Below are positions 37,005 to 46,114 of a stretch of DNA of 64,000 nucleotides, piece by piece (within the stretch, counting starts at the first letter, position 1; each line of letters opens with the position of its first letter). The stretch lies in the NCBI RefSeq assembly GCF_034424545.1, contig NZ_CP139970.1, positions 3,844,001 through 3,908,000 of the forward strand. Direction: 5' to 3'. The notes under the pieces were generated by a model. It did not search any database. It saw nothing but the letters and a program-made list of their open reading frames with translations, and was not told the origin of the DNA. The position numbers and the translations under genes are program-made. This DNA comes from Trinickia caryophylli. GTDB lineage: Bacteria; Pseudomonadota; Gammaproteobacteria; Burkholderiales; Burkholderiaceae.

Positions 37005-37910
37005 ATGCGTCACAGCAAACGAACGTCTGCCCACGTCGCGCTGTCGGCCGCCGCGCTTTGCTGCGCGGCGCTCGCGAGCGCCGCCGTGCGCGCGGATGGG
37101 GCCGATCTGCCCAACAACGACGGGGCGGACGGGGTACTGCGCGTATGCGCCGATCCGAACAACATGCCGTTGTCGAACGACAAGGGCGAAGGCTACGAGA
37201 ACAAGATCGCGAACGAAATGGCGCATGATTTCGGCTACAAGGTCGAATACACCTATTTCCCGCAGCGCATCGGTTTCGTGCGCCATACGCTGCGCGAGAA
37301 GGCCGAGAACAGTCAGCGCTACAAGTGCGATTTGATCGTCGGGGTGCCGAAGGGCTATGACCTCACTTCGACCACGCAGCCCTATTTGCGCTCGACCTAC
37401 GCGATGGTGCTGCCGAACAAACCCGAATTCGCCGGCATCAAAACGCCCGAGGACCTGCTCAAGCTGCCGCCCGACCAACTGCACAAGCTGCGCTTCGGCA
37501 TCTTCACGCAAACGCCGGCCGTCGACTGGCTGCTCAATCATGGGCTCATCGATCAGGCGCGCTCCTATCAGGTGCAAACGGGCGATCCGAAGGCTTACCC
37601 GGGCGAGATCGTCGAGCGCGATCTGACGAACGGTAACGTGGACGTGGCGTTCCTTTGGGGGCCGATTGCCGGCTACTTCGCCAGGCGCGCCGGCGACCAG
37701 GTCCGCATCGTGCCGTTCCCGCCGGAAAAAGACGTTCATTTCGACTATCAGATATCGATGGGCGTGCGATACGGCGAAAAGGCTTGGAAAGACAAGGTGG
37801 ATCAATGGATTGGCGCGCATCAGGACAAGATCGACCAGATCTTGACGAGCTATAGCGTGCCGCTCTTGAAGCCGGTAGACGTTCCCGAGTCCAAAGGCGG
37901 CGCGCAATGA
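37005..37910 (+). CDS. xoxJ: Periplasmic solute-binding-like protein XoxJ
   Basis: This 301-residue exported protein has a substrate-binding-protein (family 3) fold: LRVCADPNNMPLSNDKGEGYENKIANEMA, FVRHTLR and CDLIVGVPKGYDLTSTTQPYLRSTYAMV. XoxJ and MxaJ proteins are encoded next to methanol dehydrogenases and are thought to help maturation or activation. ATG 37005 follows GGAGG; an in-frame upstream ATG at 36978 lacks it. It overlaps the next gene by 4 bp. Confidence 0.92.
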   Translation: MRHSKRTSAHVALSAAALCCAALASAAVRADGADLPNNDGADGVLRVCADPNNMPLSNDKGEGYENKIANEMAHDFGYKVEYTYFPQRIGFVRHTLREKAENSQRYKCDLIVGVPKGYDLTSTTQPYLRSTYAMVLPNKPEFAGIKTPEDLLKLPPDQLHKLRFGIFTQTPAVDWLLNHGLIDQARSYQVQTGDPKAYPGEIVERDLTNGNVDVAFLWGPIAGYFARRAGDQVRIVPFPPEKDVHFDYQISMGVRYGEKAWKDKVDQWIGAHQDKIDQILTSYSVPLLKPVDVPESKGGAQ

Positions 37911-38677
37911 GCGCGCTCGCGTTGTCATGGCGCCGCCGGCTGAGCGGCGCGGTCTGCGCCTGCGCGTTCGTGGCGGGGGCCCCGGTTGCCCTCGCGGCCT
38001 CGGCGGCTTCCGAACCGCAGTCGTCGCCCGAGATCACCGCGGCCGAACATCTCATCTTCACGGTCGAGCACTTGCACGGCGTCGCGCCGCGAACGGAGCT
38101 CGATTACGAACTCGTTGCGTCCGGCGAGGGCGCGAAGGCGAACGACGTCGTGCGCGTGCTCGTCACGAGCCCGGGCAATGCGAAAAGCGACGCCCAGGTG
38201 ACCGACCGCAGCGGCGCGGTGACGCTCCCCACGGAAGGGCTTCCGTGCAATCCTGTCATCATCTACTTCCTCGAGCGGGACATCTCGGAGATGCAGGCAC
38301 TGACGGGCGGCCAGCGCCGCTATTTTCAGAAGCGGCTGCGCATCGCGCTGGCGGAAGGGCCGAAGATCGCCACGGCCACGAGCCGGATCGGCGGCAAGAG
38401 CGTCCAGGTGCGTCAGATCGTCGTCCAGCCGTATCTGCACGACCCCAATGCCCAGCGCTTCACGCGTTACATCGGCAAGCGGTATACGTTCGAGTTCGCC
38501 GACGGCTTACCCGGGCAGGTCGCGCTGATTCGTACCGAAATACCGGGGCCGAACGACGATTTCGCCCATCCGGTGAGCACTGAGACGCTGACGTTCCAGG
38601 CCGCCGTGACAAAACTCCGGGAGCAGCCCAAAGCTCCCGCCGCGAAGCCAACCGACGCGCCGCGCGCAAGCCGTTGA
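37907..38677 (+). CDS. Exported protein of the xox operon (unknown)
   Basis: This 256-residue protein has a signal peptide to about Ala33. The mature part starts with Ser/Glu-rich sequence and continues HLIFTVEHLHGVAPRTELDYELVASGEG, then CNPVIIYFLERDISEMQALTGGQRRYFQKRLR and RYTFEFADGLPGQVALIRTEIPGP. Only one cysteine is in the mature form and no haem or metal motif is visible. I do not recognise the family. The ATGA overlap with xoxJ and the 40-bp distance to the regulator show that it belongs to the xox operon, so a role in XoxF export, maturation or lanthanide handling is possible. Confidence 0.8.
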   Translation: MSALALSWRRRLSGAVCACAFVAGAPVALAASAASEPQSSPEITAAEHLIFTVEHLHGVAPRTELDYELVASGEGAKANDVVRVLVTSPGNAKSDAQVTDRSGAVTLPTEGLPCNPVIIYFLERDISEMQALTGGQRRYFQKRLRIALAEGPKIATATSRIGGKSVQVRQIVVQPYLHDPNAQRFTRYIGKRYTFEFADGLPGQVALIRTEIPGPNDDFAHPVSTETLTFQAAVTKLREQPKAPAAKPTDAPRASR

Positions 38678-38717
38678 GGTTTGGCGGGCGGGCGTCCTGA
38701 GGAAGGTCCGTATCACC

Positions 38718-39683
38718 GTGAATTTCGTGCGCTCGCTGACCTTGCGGCAGCTGCAGATCTTTATCGTGGCGAGCCGGCATGCGAGCTTTGCACGCGCGGC
38801 CGAAGAACTGCATTTGACGCAGCCCGCCATTTCGATGCAAATCCGTCAGCTCGAGGATGCGATCGGCATGCCGCTCTTCGAGCGCGTGGCGCGCAAGCTC
38901 ACGCTGACCGAGGCGGGCGAGCGGCTCACGCACCACGCAAGCCGCATCCTCGGCGAAATCAAGGATGCCGAAGATGCGATGATGTCGCTGCAATTGGCCG
39001 ATAGCGGCTCCATTGCCGTCGGCATCGTCAGCTCGGCCACTTACTTCGCGCCGAAGCTGCTCGCGCTTTATTCTCGGCAGTATCCCAAGGTCGACGTGCA
39101 CTTTTCGGTCGGCAATCGCGAGTCGCTGCTGCGGCTGCTGCAGGACAATGCGATCGACCTGGCGCTGATGGGACGGCCGCCAGCCGAGCTCGATACGACC
39201 GTCGAGCCGCTCGCCTACCATCCGCAGGTCGTCATCGCGCCGAGCGATCATCCGCTCGTGGGCGCGAGCCGCTTCGATCTGCAGGAGCTGCGCGGCGACA
39301 CGTTCTTGCTGCGCGAGCCGGGTTCAGGCACGCGCATGGCCGCCGAGGAGATGTTCCGGCAGCATCTTTTCACGCCCGCGAAAATCGTGACGCTCGGCAG
39401 CAACGAAACGATCAAGCAGGCCGTGATCGCGGGCATGGGCGTGAGCCTCATTTCACTGCACACGCTGCAGCTCGAACTGCGCACGAGCGAGCTCGCGATT
39501 CTCGACGTCAACGGTACGCCCATCGAGCGAACCTGGCAGGTCGTGCACATGCGTACGAAGCAGCTTTCCCCCACGTGCACGCTCTTTCGACGCTTCCTGC
39601 TCGAGCACACAGCGCCTTACCTCGAGCGGGAATACGGAGGCTACGTGCCGCACAAGCTGCGCCCGCGCGTCGAAGAAGCCTGA
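38718..39683 (+). CDS. cbbR: LysR-type regulator, CbbR-like
   Basis: This 321-residue LysR protein has the helix-turn-helix at about residues 7-65 (LTLRQLQIFIVASRHASFARAAEELHLTQPAISMQIRQLE) and an effector domain with NRESLLRLLQDNAIDLALMGRPP, FLLREPGSGTR and GSNETIKQAVIAGMG. These blocks are those of CbbR, which senses Calvin-cycle metabolites and activates cbb operons. CbbR genes are usually divergent from cbbL; this one lies 25 kb away, 40 bp after the xox genes. The start is GTG 38718 with GGAAGG about 11 bp upstream; there is no better codon. Confidence 0.85.
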   Translation: MNFVRSLTLRQLQIFIVASRHASFARAAEELHLTQPAISMQIRQLEDAIGMPLFERVARKLTLTEAGERLTHHASRILGEIKDAEDAMMSLQLADSGSIAVGIVSSATYFAPKLLALYSRQYPKVDVHFSVGNRESLLRLLQDNAIDLALMGRPPAELDTTVEPLAYHPQVVIAPSDHPLVGASRFDLQELRGDTFLLREPGSGTRMAAEEMFRQHLFTPAKIVTLGSNETIKQAVIAGMGVSLISLHTLQLELRTSELAILDVNGTPIERTWQVVHMRTKQLSPTCTLFRRFLLEHTAPYLEREYGGYVPHKLRPRVEEA

Positions 39684-39711
39684 GGTGCGGTGCGTGCGCC
39701 GGCACGCCGGG

Positions 39712-41034
39712 TCACCACAGTTCGCGCGCACCGTAGTAAAGCATGCCTAAGGCGACGGCCGTGCGGCGCAGGGACAGCGGGTAGGGGAAGCGTCGATGCC
39801 GCAACGAGGCGAAGCGCTCGAATGCCCCGCGTTCGCCGGCGATCGCCTCGGCGATCACGCGGCCCGCGATGCCGGTCAGCGCCACGCCATGCCCACTGAA
39901 TCCCTGAGCGTAGAAGTAGTTGCCGTCGATCATGCCGAAATCGGGCGCGCGATTACGCGTGACGTCCACGAAACCGCCCCAGCCGTAGTCGATCGACACG
40001 TCGGACAGTTGCGGAAACACGGCCAGCATGCGCGCCCGTATCGATTCCGCCAGCGCCTCCGGTGCGCCCGTGGCGGAACTCGCGCGTCCGCCGAAGAGCA
40101 GGCGGTCGTCGGCCGAAAGCCGGAAATAGTCGAGGAATACGTTGTTGTCGCAGATAGCTGGCCGCCCCGCGATCAGCGCATCGGCCCGTGCGCGGCCGAG
40201 CGGCGCCGTCGCCACGATGTACGAAGCCACGGGGGCGATGCGCGCGGCCACGGCGCGCGGCAGCACATGCTCGAGCGTCGCGTTGCCGCAGGCAACGACA
40301 TAGCGGCAACGCACCTCACCCGTGGCGGCCCTCACGACCGGCCGCTGCCCGCGTACGACTTCGCGCACGGGGGAGCGCGCAAACAGCATCGCACCCTCGC
40401 GGCGCGCGGCATCGGCAAGACCGAGGCAGTACTTCAGCGGATGCAAATGGCCGGAAAGCGAATCGTGGGTGCCTGCGAGGTACCGCGAGGAGGCGATGCG
40501 CGCGCGAATCGCGTCCTCGTCGAGCCAATCCAGGCCGGGGTGGCCCCAACGGCTCACTGCCGCTTCCATCCAACCGCGCAGTTCGTCGACTCGCTTCGGC
40601 TTCGTTGCAACCGTCACGTAGCCAGGCATGAAGTCGCAGGCGATGCCGTAGCGCGCGATACGCTCGCGCACGAGGGCCACGCCGTCGAGCGATAGCGCCC
40701 ATAGGGCGCGCGCGCCGCTGGCTCCGAGCTGTCTTTCGATGATCTCGTCCTTGGCGAAGCCTGCCAGCATCTGCCCGCCGTTGCGCCCCGAAGCACCCCA
40801 GCCGGGCCGATGCGCTTCGAGCACGGCCACGCTCAAGCCGCGCGCGCGACACTCGAGCGCGACGGACAGGCCGGCGAATCCGGCACCGATCACGCAGACG
40901 TCGGCTTCGTGCGCGCCATCCAGTGTGGGATCGTCCTGGGGGGCACGGCCGACGCTCGCTTCGTAGTAGGACGCGCGGGCGAGCGCGTCGGCTTGGCGAT
41001 CGAGCGTTCCGCGCTGTTCGGATCTTGCTTTCAT
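39712..41034 (-). CDS. FAD-dependent amine oxidase, PuuB-like
   Basis: This 440-residue glycine/D-amino acid oxidase family protein has the FAD motif ADVCVIGAGFAGLSVALECRARGLSVAVLEA and the typical GWGASGRNGGQM. The C-terminal part carries FGMIDGNYFYAQGFSGHGVALTGIAGR. Close relatives such as PuuB oxidise gamma-glutamylputrescine to the aldehyde and ammonia. It is the second of two adjacent PuuB-like genes, at the distal end of the leftward polyamine run; its stop lies 28 bp from the end of cbbR, which converges on it. Confidence 0.88.
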   Translation of the reverse strand: MKARSEQRGTLDRQADALARASYYEASVGRAPQDDPTLDGAHEADVCVIGAGFAGLSVALECRARGLSVAVLEAHRPGWGASGRNGGQMLAGFAKDEIIERQLGASGARALWALSLDGVALVRERIARYGIACDFMPGYVTVATKPKRVDELRGWMEAAVSRWGHPGLDWLDEDAIRARIASSRYLAGTHDSLSGHLHPLKYCLGLADAARREGAMLFARSPVREVVRGQRPVVRAATGEVRCRYVVACGNATLEHVLPRAVAARIAPVASYIVATAPLGRARADALIAGRPAICDNNVFLDYFRLSADDRLLFGGRASSATGAPEALAESIRARMLAVFPQLSDVSIDYGWGGFVDVTRNRAPDFGMIDGNYFYAQGFSGHGVALTGIAGRVIAEAIAGERGAFERFASLRHRRFPYPLSLRRTAVALGMLYYGARELW

Positions 41035-41227
41035 GGAAAAAATGGATTTCCGGAGAAAAGTTGAAATCGATCTATTGATAACAGGCTTTATATTTCGAAT
41101 GCGCTATATGCGAAAGCTGGTGTGAACTGAAAACTGAATCCCGCTTAACGTGGGCGACATTGTGCAGCGTCGGCATCGCACCGACGCTGTCGGCTTGCGT
41201 CATGTGCGCAAGCCTGAAACCTGAAGC

Positions 41228-42520
41228 CTAAAGCCAGTCCTTGAGCCGGTACCACGCCATCGCGAGCACGAGCGCGGGCGTGCGCAACCAGGCACCGCCC
41301 GGAAAGTCGCGGTGGGCGATCCGGGCGAACAAATCGAGGCGCTCCGCCTGCGCACCGATCGCCTCGGCAATCAGGCGCCCGGCGAGCGCCGTCGTGTTGA
41401 CGCCGTGGCCCGAGAATCCCTGAGCGAAGTAGATGGACGGCTCGATCCGCCCGAAGTGCGGCGCGCGGTTCATCGTGATATCGACGAAGCCGCCCCAGGC
41501 GTATTCGATCCGTACATCGTCGAGCTGCGGGAACGTTTCGAGCATGTCGCGCCGCATTGCCTGTGCGAGATTGCGCGGCGCGAGCGTCGAGTAGCTGACC
41601 TTGCCGCCCCAGAGGAGGCGGCCGTCGGCCGAGGGCCGGAAGTAGTCGAGCACGAAGCGGCTGTCGCAGACGGCCGCGCGCGCAGGCATCAACGCTCGAG
41701 CGCGCGCGGTGCCGAGCGGCTCGGTGGCGACCACGTACGTTCCCACCGGCATGATCTTGCGCGAAAGCGCCGGTGCGAGCTTGCCGAGGTAGGCGTTGCA
41801 GGCGAGCACGAGATATGACGCGCGCACGCTGCCGCGCGCAGTCGCGGCGAGATGCCAGCCGCCCGCGCGGCCGAGCGAGCTCACGCAGCTGTCCTCGAAG
41901 ATTCGCACGCCAGCGGCGCAGGCCGCCCGCGCGAGCCCGAGCGTGTAGTTGAGGGGATGCAGGTGGCCGCTGTCGGGGTCGAATAACCCACCGAGATAGC
42001 GAAACGATTGCACGAAGCGCGACAGCGAGTCGGCCTCCAGGTACTCGTAGCGCTCGTGGCCGAAGCGGGCGGACGCCTCGTCGCGCCAGCGGCGCAGTGC
42101 GTCGGCGTGGCGCGGCTTGTTTGCCACGGTGATGTAACCGGGCGTGTAGTCGCATGCGATGGCGTGCTTGTCGATTCGAGCCTTGACGAGCGAGAGCGTT
42201 TCCTGGCCCATTGCCCAGATGCGCTTCACGTCGTCGGGGCTCAGGTAGTCGCCGAACGTATCGATGTCGCAGGCGAAGCCGCCGATCAACTGCCCGCCGT
42301 TGCGCCCGCTTGCGGCCCAGCCGACCTTCGACGCCTCGAGCACGACGACGGACAAGCCGCGTTCGGCCAGCTCGAGCGCGGTGGACAAGCCGGTGAGACC
42401 GGCACCGATCACGCAGACGTCGGCATCGAGCGCGCCCTCGAGCGGCGGATGGCGCGTGCTGTCGTTGACGGTCGCCGCGTAATACGACGGCGCGTGCGGC
42501 TGGTTGGAAAATCGCTGCAT
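41228..42520 (-). CDS. puuB: Gamma-glutamylputrescine oxidoreductase-like FAD enzyme
   Basis: This 430-residue protein is a paralogue of the adjacent oxidase, with FAD motif ADVCVIGAGLTGLSTALELAERGLSVVVLEA, the block GWAASGRNGGQLIGGFACD and the C-terminal YFAQGFSGHGVNTTALAGR. Starting QRFSNQPHAPSYYAATVND, it resembles PuuB more than its neighbour. It is expected to deaminate gamma-glutamylputrescine made by PuuA (50156-51490). The 193-bp gap to the next oxidase holds an AT-rich patch (41050-41125) and no gene. Confidence 0.88.
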   Translation of the reverse strand: MQRFSNQPHAPSYYAATVNDSTRHPPLEGALDADVCVIGAGLTGLSTALELAERGLSVVVLEASKVGWAASGRNGGQLIGGFACDIDTFGDYLSPDDVKRIWAMGQETLSLVKARIDKHAIACDYTPGYITVANKPRHADALRRWRDEASARFGHERYEYLEADSLSRFVQSFRYLGGLFDPDSGHLHPLNYTLGLARAACAAGVRIFEDSCVSSLGRAGGWHLAATARGSVRASYLVLACNAYLGKLAPALSRKIMPVGTYVVATEPLGTARARALMPARAAVCDSRFVLDYFRPSADGRLLWGGKVSYSTLAPRNLAQAMRRDMLETFPQLDDVRIEYAWGGFVDITMNRAPHFGRIEPSIYFAQGFSGHGVNTTALAGRLIAEAIGAQAERLDLFARIAHRDFPGGAWLRTPALVLAMAWYRLKDWL

Positions 42521-42594
42521 GGATGGGAGCGTGGTCGGGCGCGGGCGGGTGCGTGCCGAGGCGACGCGTCCGCCCGCGCGGGTCGAATGGAAGA

Positions 42595-44235
42595 TCAGAA
42601 CGAGTAGATGAACTGCGTGGCGAGCAGGTCGTTCGACTTGCTATACGACCCGTCGTTGCGCAGGAACACCTTCTGGTTGGCCCAGTCGTGACGATACTCG
42701 ACCTTCACCGTGATCTGCTGGGTCGGATAGAAGAGCAGGTCGAGCGCGACGTCCTGACGGTTGGCGCCCTTGCATTCGAAGCCGAGCCCGCCGCCGGCCT
42801 TCGAGTTGGCGAGGCAGTCGGCGCCGATTCCGAAGCCGTTGTACGGGTCCATGCCATTCGAGTTCAGTGCGATGCCGCCGCCGCCGCCGCCGTTCTTGCT
42901 GTTGACGAGCAGGTCGTAGCGCAGCGTCGCGCCCATGCGGCCGAGCAGCGGCAGGTTGAACTTGCGGTGGCCGAGCAGCGAAAGCCCATACCACTGCGCG
43001 GTCCCGCCGTTGAATGCGGCGTTTTTCTGCTGGCCGTAGTCGAGTTCGGCGTTGTACTGCACATCGGCCAGCATATAGGTGGCATCGAGTTCGGCGAAGA
43101 AGAACGTGCCGTAGCCGCTCGACGCCTGGCCGCCCACGCCATATACCGGCACCGTGTTGCCGCTCGCGTCGGTGGTCGTTCCCGAGGCGAGCGTCTGGCG
43201 GCCGATATTGAACGATCCGCCGATATCGAGCGCGCTCGACCACGTGTAATCGGCGCGCGCCGTAAACGTCGGAATCTTGTTGCTGCTCGTGATCGGGTCG
43301 CCGTTGGCGTTCGTGCCCGTCTGCGTCACCGCCCCGTAAGTGCGGTACTGCTCGTTGCCGAGGAAGAACTTCCACGCCCAGTTGCCCTTCGTATAGTTCG
43401 CCCCGACACCGATGTAGCTGCCCGGGTCCGAGAAGTCGTAAAGGAGGTTGTGCGTGAGCGTGAGCATCTGGTTCGACTGCTGGACCTCGTAGCCGCCGAA
43501 GCTCGGAATCAGACCGGCGACGAGTGTCGTCGAAGTCGTTAGCGGCACGTTGACGACGGCCGTATTGAGGATGTTGTTGCCGATCTGGCCATGCTCGTTT
43601 TGCAGCAGCGTAATCCCGTTGCCGCGATTCGGCATCAGCGTGATTTCGGCCGAGGGCGCCATCGGCCCCACGCCGAACGTCTTCTTGATGTCGAGGTAGA
43701 TGTCGCCGAACGTGCTGTTGAAATAGTTGTAACTGCTCTCGTGGTTGGCGAAGAGGAACGACGACGTGCGCTGCGCCCGATTGAAGACGTAGGTCGGATC
43801 GATATAGCCCGTGACCGACAGCCCCGCGAGCGGCCCCGTATTGGCTGCATCCGTGAGCGCGTCGACCTTCATCTGCTGATTGGCGATCTGCTGTTTCATC
43901 GACGTAACCTCGTCGTTGCTCAGTTGCGCGGGCGCCTTGCCGTATTCGGGCGAGCTCGCGTCGACACTCGCGGTGCTCGAGGCCGAGGCGCCGGTCGCCG
44001 CGGCCTGCGTGGCTGCCGAGTGCGCCGTGACGCCAGCCTTCGCATTCGGTCCCGCGGCGGCAGCCGCCCCCGCGGCTGGCTGCGTGGCCGCCACTTGGGC
44101 GCGCAAGGCGCGAACTTCTTTTTGCAGAGCGTTCAACTGTGCCTGCAGCGCCTTGATCTGCTCGCTCGTGGCGTCGGCGAGAGCGACGCCGGGCAGCGTG
44201 CCGGCCACGAGCAAACTTATGAGCTTCAGTTTCAT
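42595..44235 (-). CDS. DUF3138 family outer-membrane porin-like protein
   Basis: This 546-residue protein has a signal peptide (MKLKLISLLVAGTLPGVALA) and a coiled-coil segment (EQIKALQAQLNALQKEVRALRAQ). An Ala-rich linker, a second short coil and a long beta-rich domain follow, ending in the outer-membrane-type terminal YSF. The layout resembles trimeric coiled-coil-anchored porins. DUF3138 proteins are common in Burkholderia; substrate unknown. Its place directly after the polyamine ABC transporter suggests it admits polyamines through the outer membrane. AAGGAG lies 7 bp before ATG 44235. Confidence 0.85.
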   Translation of the reverse strand: MKLKLISLLVAGTLPGVALADATSEQIKALQAQLNALQKEVRALRAQVAATQPAAGAAAAAGPNAKAGVTAHSAATQAAATGASASSTASVDASSPEYGKAPAQLSNDEVTSMKQQIANQQMKVDALTDAANTGPLAGLSVTGYIDPTYVFNRAQRTSSFLFANHESSYNYFNSTFGDIYLDIKKTFGVGPMAPSAEITLMPNRGNGITLLQNEHGQIGNNILNTAVVNVPLTTSTTLVAGLIPSFGGYEVQQSNQMLTLTHNLLYDFSDPGSYIGVGANYTKGNWAWKFFLGNEQYRTYGAVTQTGTNANGDPITSSNKIPTFTARADYTWSSALDIGGSFNIGRQTLASGTTTDASGNTVPVYGVGGQASSGYGTFFFAELDATYMLADVQYNAELDYGQQKNAAFNGGTAQWYGLSLLGHRKFNLPLLGRMGATLRYDLLVNSKNGGGGGGIALNSNGMDPYNGFGIGADCLANSKAGGGLGFECKGANRQDVALDLLFYPTQQITVKVEYRHDWANQKVFLRNDGSYSKSNDLLATQFIYSF

Positions 44236-44270
44236 GCACGTTCTCCTTGTCGTCATATGGCAGAAATCGG

Positions 44271-45188
44271 TCAGGCGCGGGCGGTGTCGAGCGGTTGGTC
44301 CGCGGGGGCTTGCGCCGCGCCATCAGGCACGCTCGCGCGGGCGTGCGGTGGCGCGGCACTGCGAAAGGCGTCCCGCATTTCGCGCCGGCGCTTTCGCTCG
44401 CGTGCGTTGATGCCGTAGTTCACGGCCACGACGCCGACGGTAACGGCCGCAATGAAGAGCGTGGCGAGCGCATTCATCTCGGGATTGAGGCCCAGGCGCA
44501 CGCGCGAGAAGACGACGAGCGGCAATGTGGTGGAGCCCGGCCCCGAGAGGAATGCCGAGAGCACGAGATCGTCGATCGACAGCGTGAACGACAGCAGCCA
44601 ACCCGAGAGCAACGCCTGCGAGATCAGCGGCAGCGTGATGACGAAAAATACGGTGAGCGGTGTCGCGCCGAGATCGAGCGCGGCTTCCTCGAGCGATTTG
44701 TCGAGTTCCTTTACGCGCGATTGCACGATGATGGCGACGTAGGACACGCACAGCATCACGTGGCCGATCCAGATCGTGAGCATCCCGCGGCCTTTCGGCC
44801 AGCCGATCGTCTGCTCGAGCGCGACGAAGAGCAGCAGCAGCGAAATGCCTTGAATCACCTCGGGAATCACGAGCGGCGCGTTGATCATGCCGGCAAAGAA
44901 GGCGAAACCGCGAAACCGCCCGAATTGCGCAAGCACGAAGCCGGCCCAGGTACCGATCACCACGGAGGCGCAGGCCGTGAGGAAACCGATCTTCAGCGAG
45001 AGCCACGCGGCGTGAACGAGCTCGTCATCGGTCAGAAGCGCGCCGTACCACTTCAGCGAAAAGCCGGTCCAGACGGTGACGAGCTTCGATTCGTTGAACG
45101 AAAAGACGACGAGGCTCGCGATCGGCAGATAAAGAAACAGGAATCCGAGCGTGAGCACGCATGCGGCGAAGAGCGGGTTGCGTTTCAT
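44271..45188 (-). CDS. potI: Polyamine ABC transporter permease, PotI/PotC-type
   Basis: This 305-residue inner-membrane permease has about six helices. The EAA loop contacting the ATPase reads EEAALDLGATPLTVFFVITLPLI. Its start overlaps the PotH stop (ATGA at 45185-45188). The C-terminal 45 residues (after NARERKRR) are an unusual hydrophilic tail rich in Ala/Pro. It forms the translocation channel together with PotH. Confidence 0.93.
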   Translation of the reverse strand: MKRNPLFAACVLTLGFLFLYLPIASLVVFSFNESKLVTVWTGFSLKWYGALLTDDELVHAAWLSLKIGFLTACASVVIGTWAGFVLAQFGRFRGFAFFAGMINAPLVIPEVIQGISLLLLFVALEQTIGWPKGRGMLTIWIGHVMLCVSYVAIIVQSRVKELDKSLEEAALDLGATPLTVFFVITLPLISQALLSGWLLSFTLSIDDLVLSAFLSGPGSTTLPLVVFSRVRLGLNPEMNALATLFIAAVTVGVVAVNYGINARERKRRREMRDAFRSAAPPHARASVPDGAAQAPADQPLDTARA

Positions 45189-46114
45189 GATCGCCGGCCC
45201 TCCAGTTCCTTCACCTGGTAGTGCTGAAAGACGGCCATCGGCACGAGCAGCACGAGCACCATCGCGACCGTGACCGCGGAGGCCATCGGCCAGTCCATGT
45301 CGTTGAAGAACTCGTCCCACATCACACGCCCGATCATCAGCGTATCGGCACCGCCGAGCAGCTCCGGAATGACGTATTCGCCCACGGCCGGGATGAACAC
45401 GAGCAGGCTGCCCGCGATGATGCCGCTCTTGGATAGCGGCAACGTAATGCGCACGAATGTGGTCCACGGCGTCGCGCCGAGGTCGTACGCCGCCTCGAGC
45501 AGCGTCGTGTCCATCTTCACGAGATGTGCATAGAGCGGCATGACCATGAAAGGCAGGTAGGAGTAGACCATGCCGATATAGACGCCGATATCGCTGTGAT
45601 AGAGCTTCAGCGGCGTATGGACGAGACCCAGGGCTTCGAGTGCGTGATTGAGCAGCCCGTCGTCCTTGAGAATGCCGATCCACGCATAGACGCGAATCAG
45701 AAACGACGTCCAGAACGGCAGCATCACGCCCATCATCAGCAGGTTGCGTGTGGCGGGGTTCGATCGTGCGATGTGATACGCGATCGGATAACCGATCGCA
45801 AGGCAGGCGAGCGTGGAGACGAAGGCCATCTCGAGCGAGCTCAGGTAGGTCGAGACGTAGAGGTCGTCTTTCAGCAGGTACGCGTAGTGACCGAGCTGTA
45901 GCATGAAGTGCAGGGCGCCGTCTTGCAGCGTGACGAGCGGCGTATACGGCGGAATGCTCATGCGCAGGTCGGCGAAGCTGATTTTCAGCACGAGCGCGAA
46001 TGGCAGCGCGAAAAATACCGCGAGCCATGCGAACGGCACGCCGATGACGACGGTACGCCCGCGCGGCAGCCAGCGCGCGAGCGGCGTGTGGGAAAGGAGG
46101 GAGGATGTTTTCAT
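45185..46114 (-). CDS. potH: Polyamine ABC transporter permease, PotH/PotB-type
   Basis: This 309-residue permease has six predicted helices. The EAA loop reads LEAAYDLGATPWTTFVRITLPLS, and typical PotH sequence is MVYSYLPFMVMPLYAHL and PALVGEYV-like PAVGEYVIPELLGG. It overlaps both the ATPase gene (46111-46114) and PotI by 4 bp, so the three are translationally coupled. Family assignment is secure; putrescine rather than spermidine is inferred from the neighbours. Confidence 0.93.
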   Translation of the reverse strand: MKTSSLLSHTPLARWLPRGRTVVIGVPFAWLAVFFALPFALVLKISFADLRMSIPPYTPLVTLQDGALHFMLQLGHYAYLLKDDLYVSTYLSSLEMAFVSTLACLAIGYPIAYHIARSNPATRNLLMMGVMLPFWTSFLIRVYAWIGILKDDGLLNHALEALGLVHTPLKLYHSDIGVYIGMVYSYLPFMVMPLYAHLVKMDTTLLEAAYDLGATPWTTFVRITLPLSKSGIIAGSLLVFIPAVGEYVIPELLGGADTLMIGRVMWDEFFNDMDWPMASAVTVAMVLVLLVPMAVFQHYQVKELEGRRS

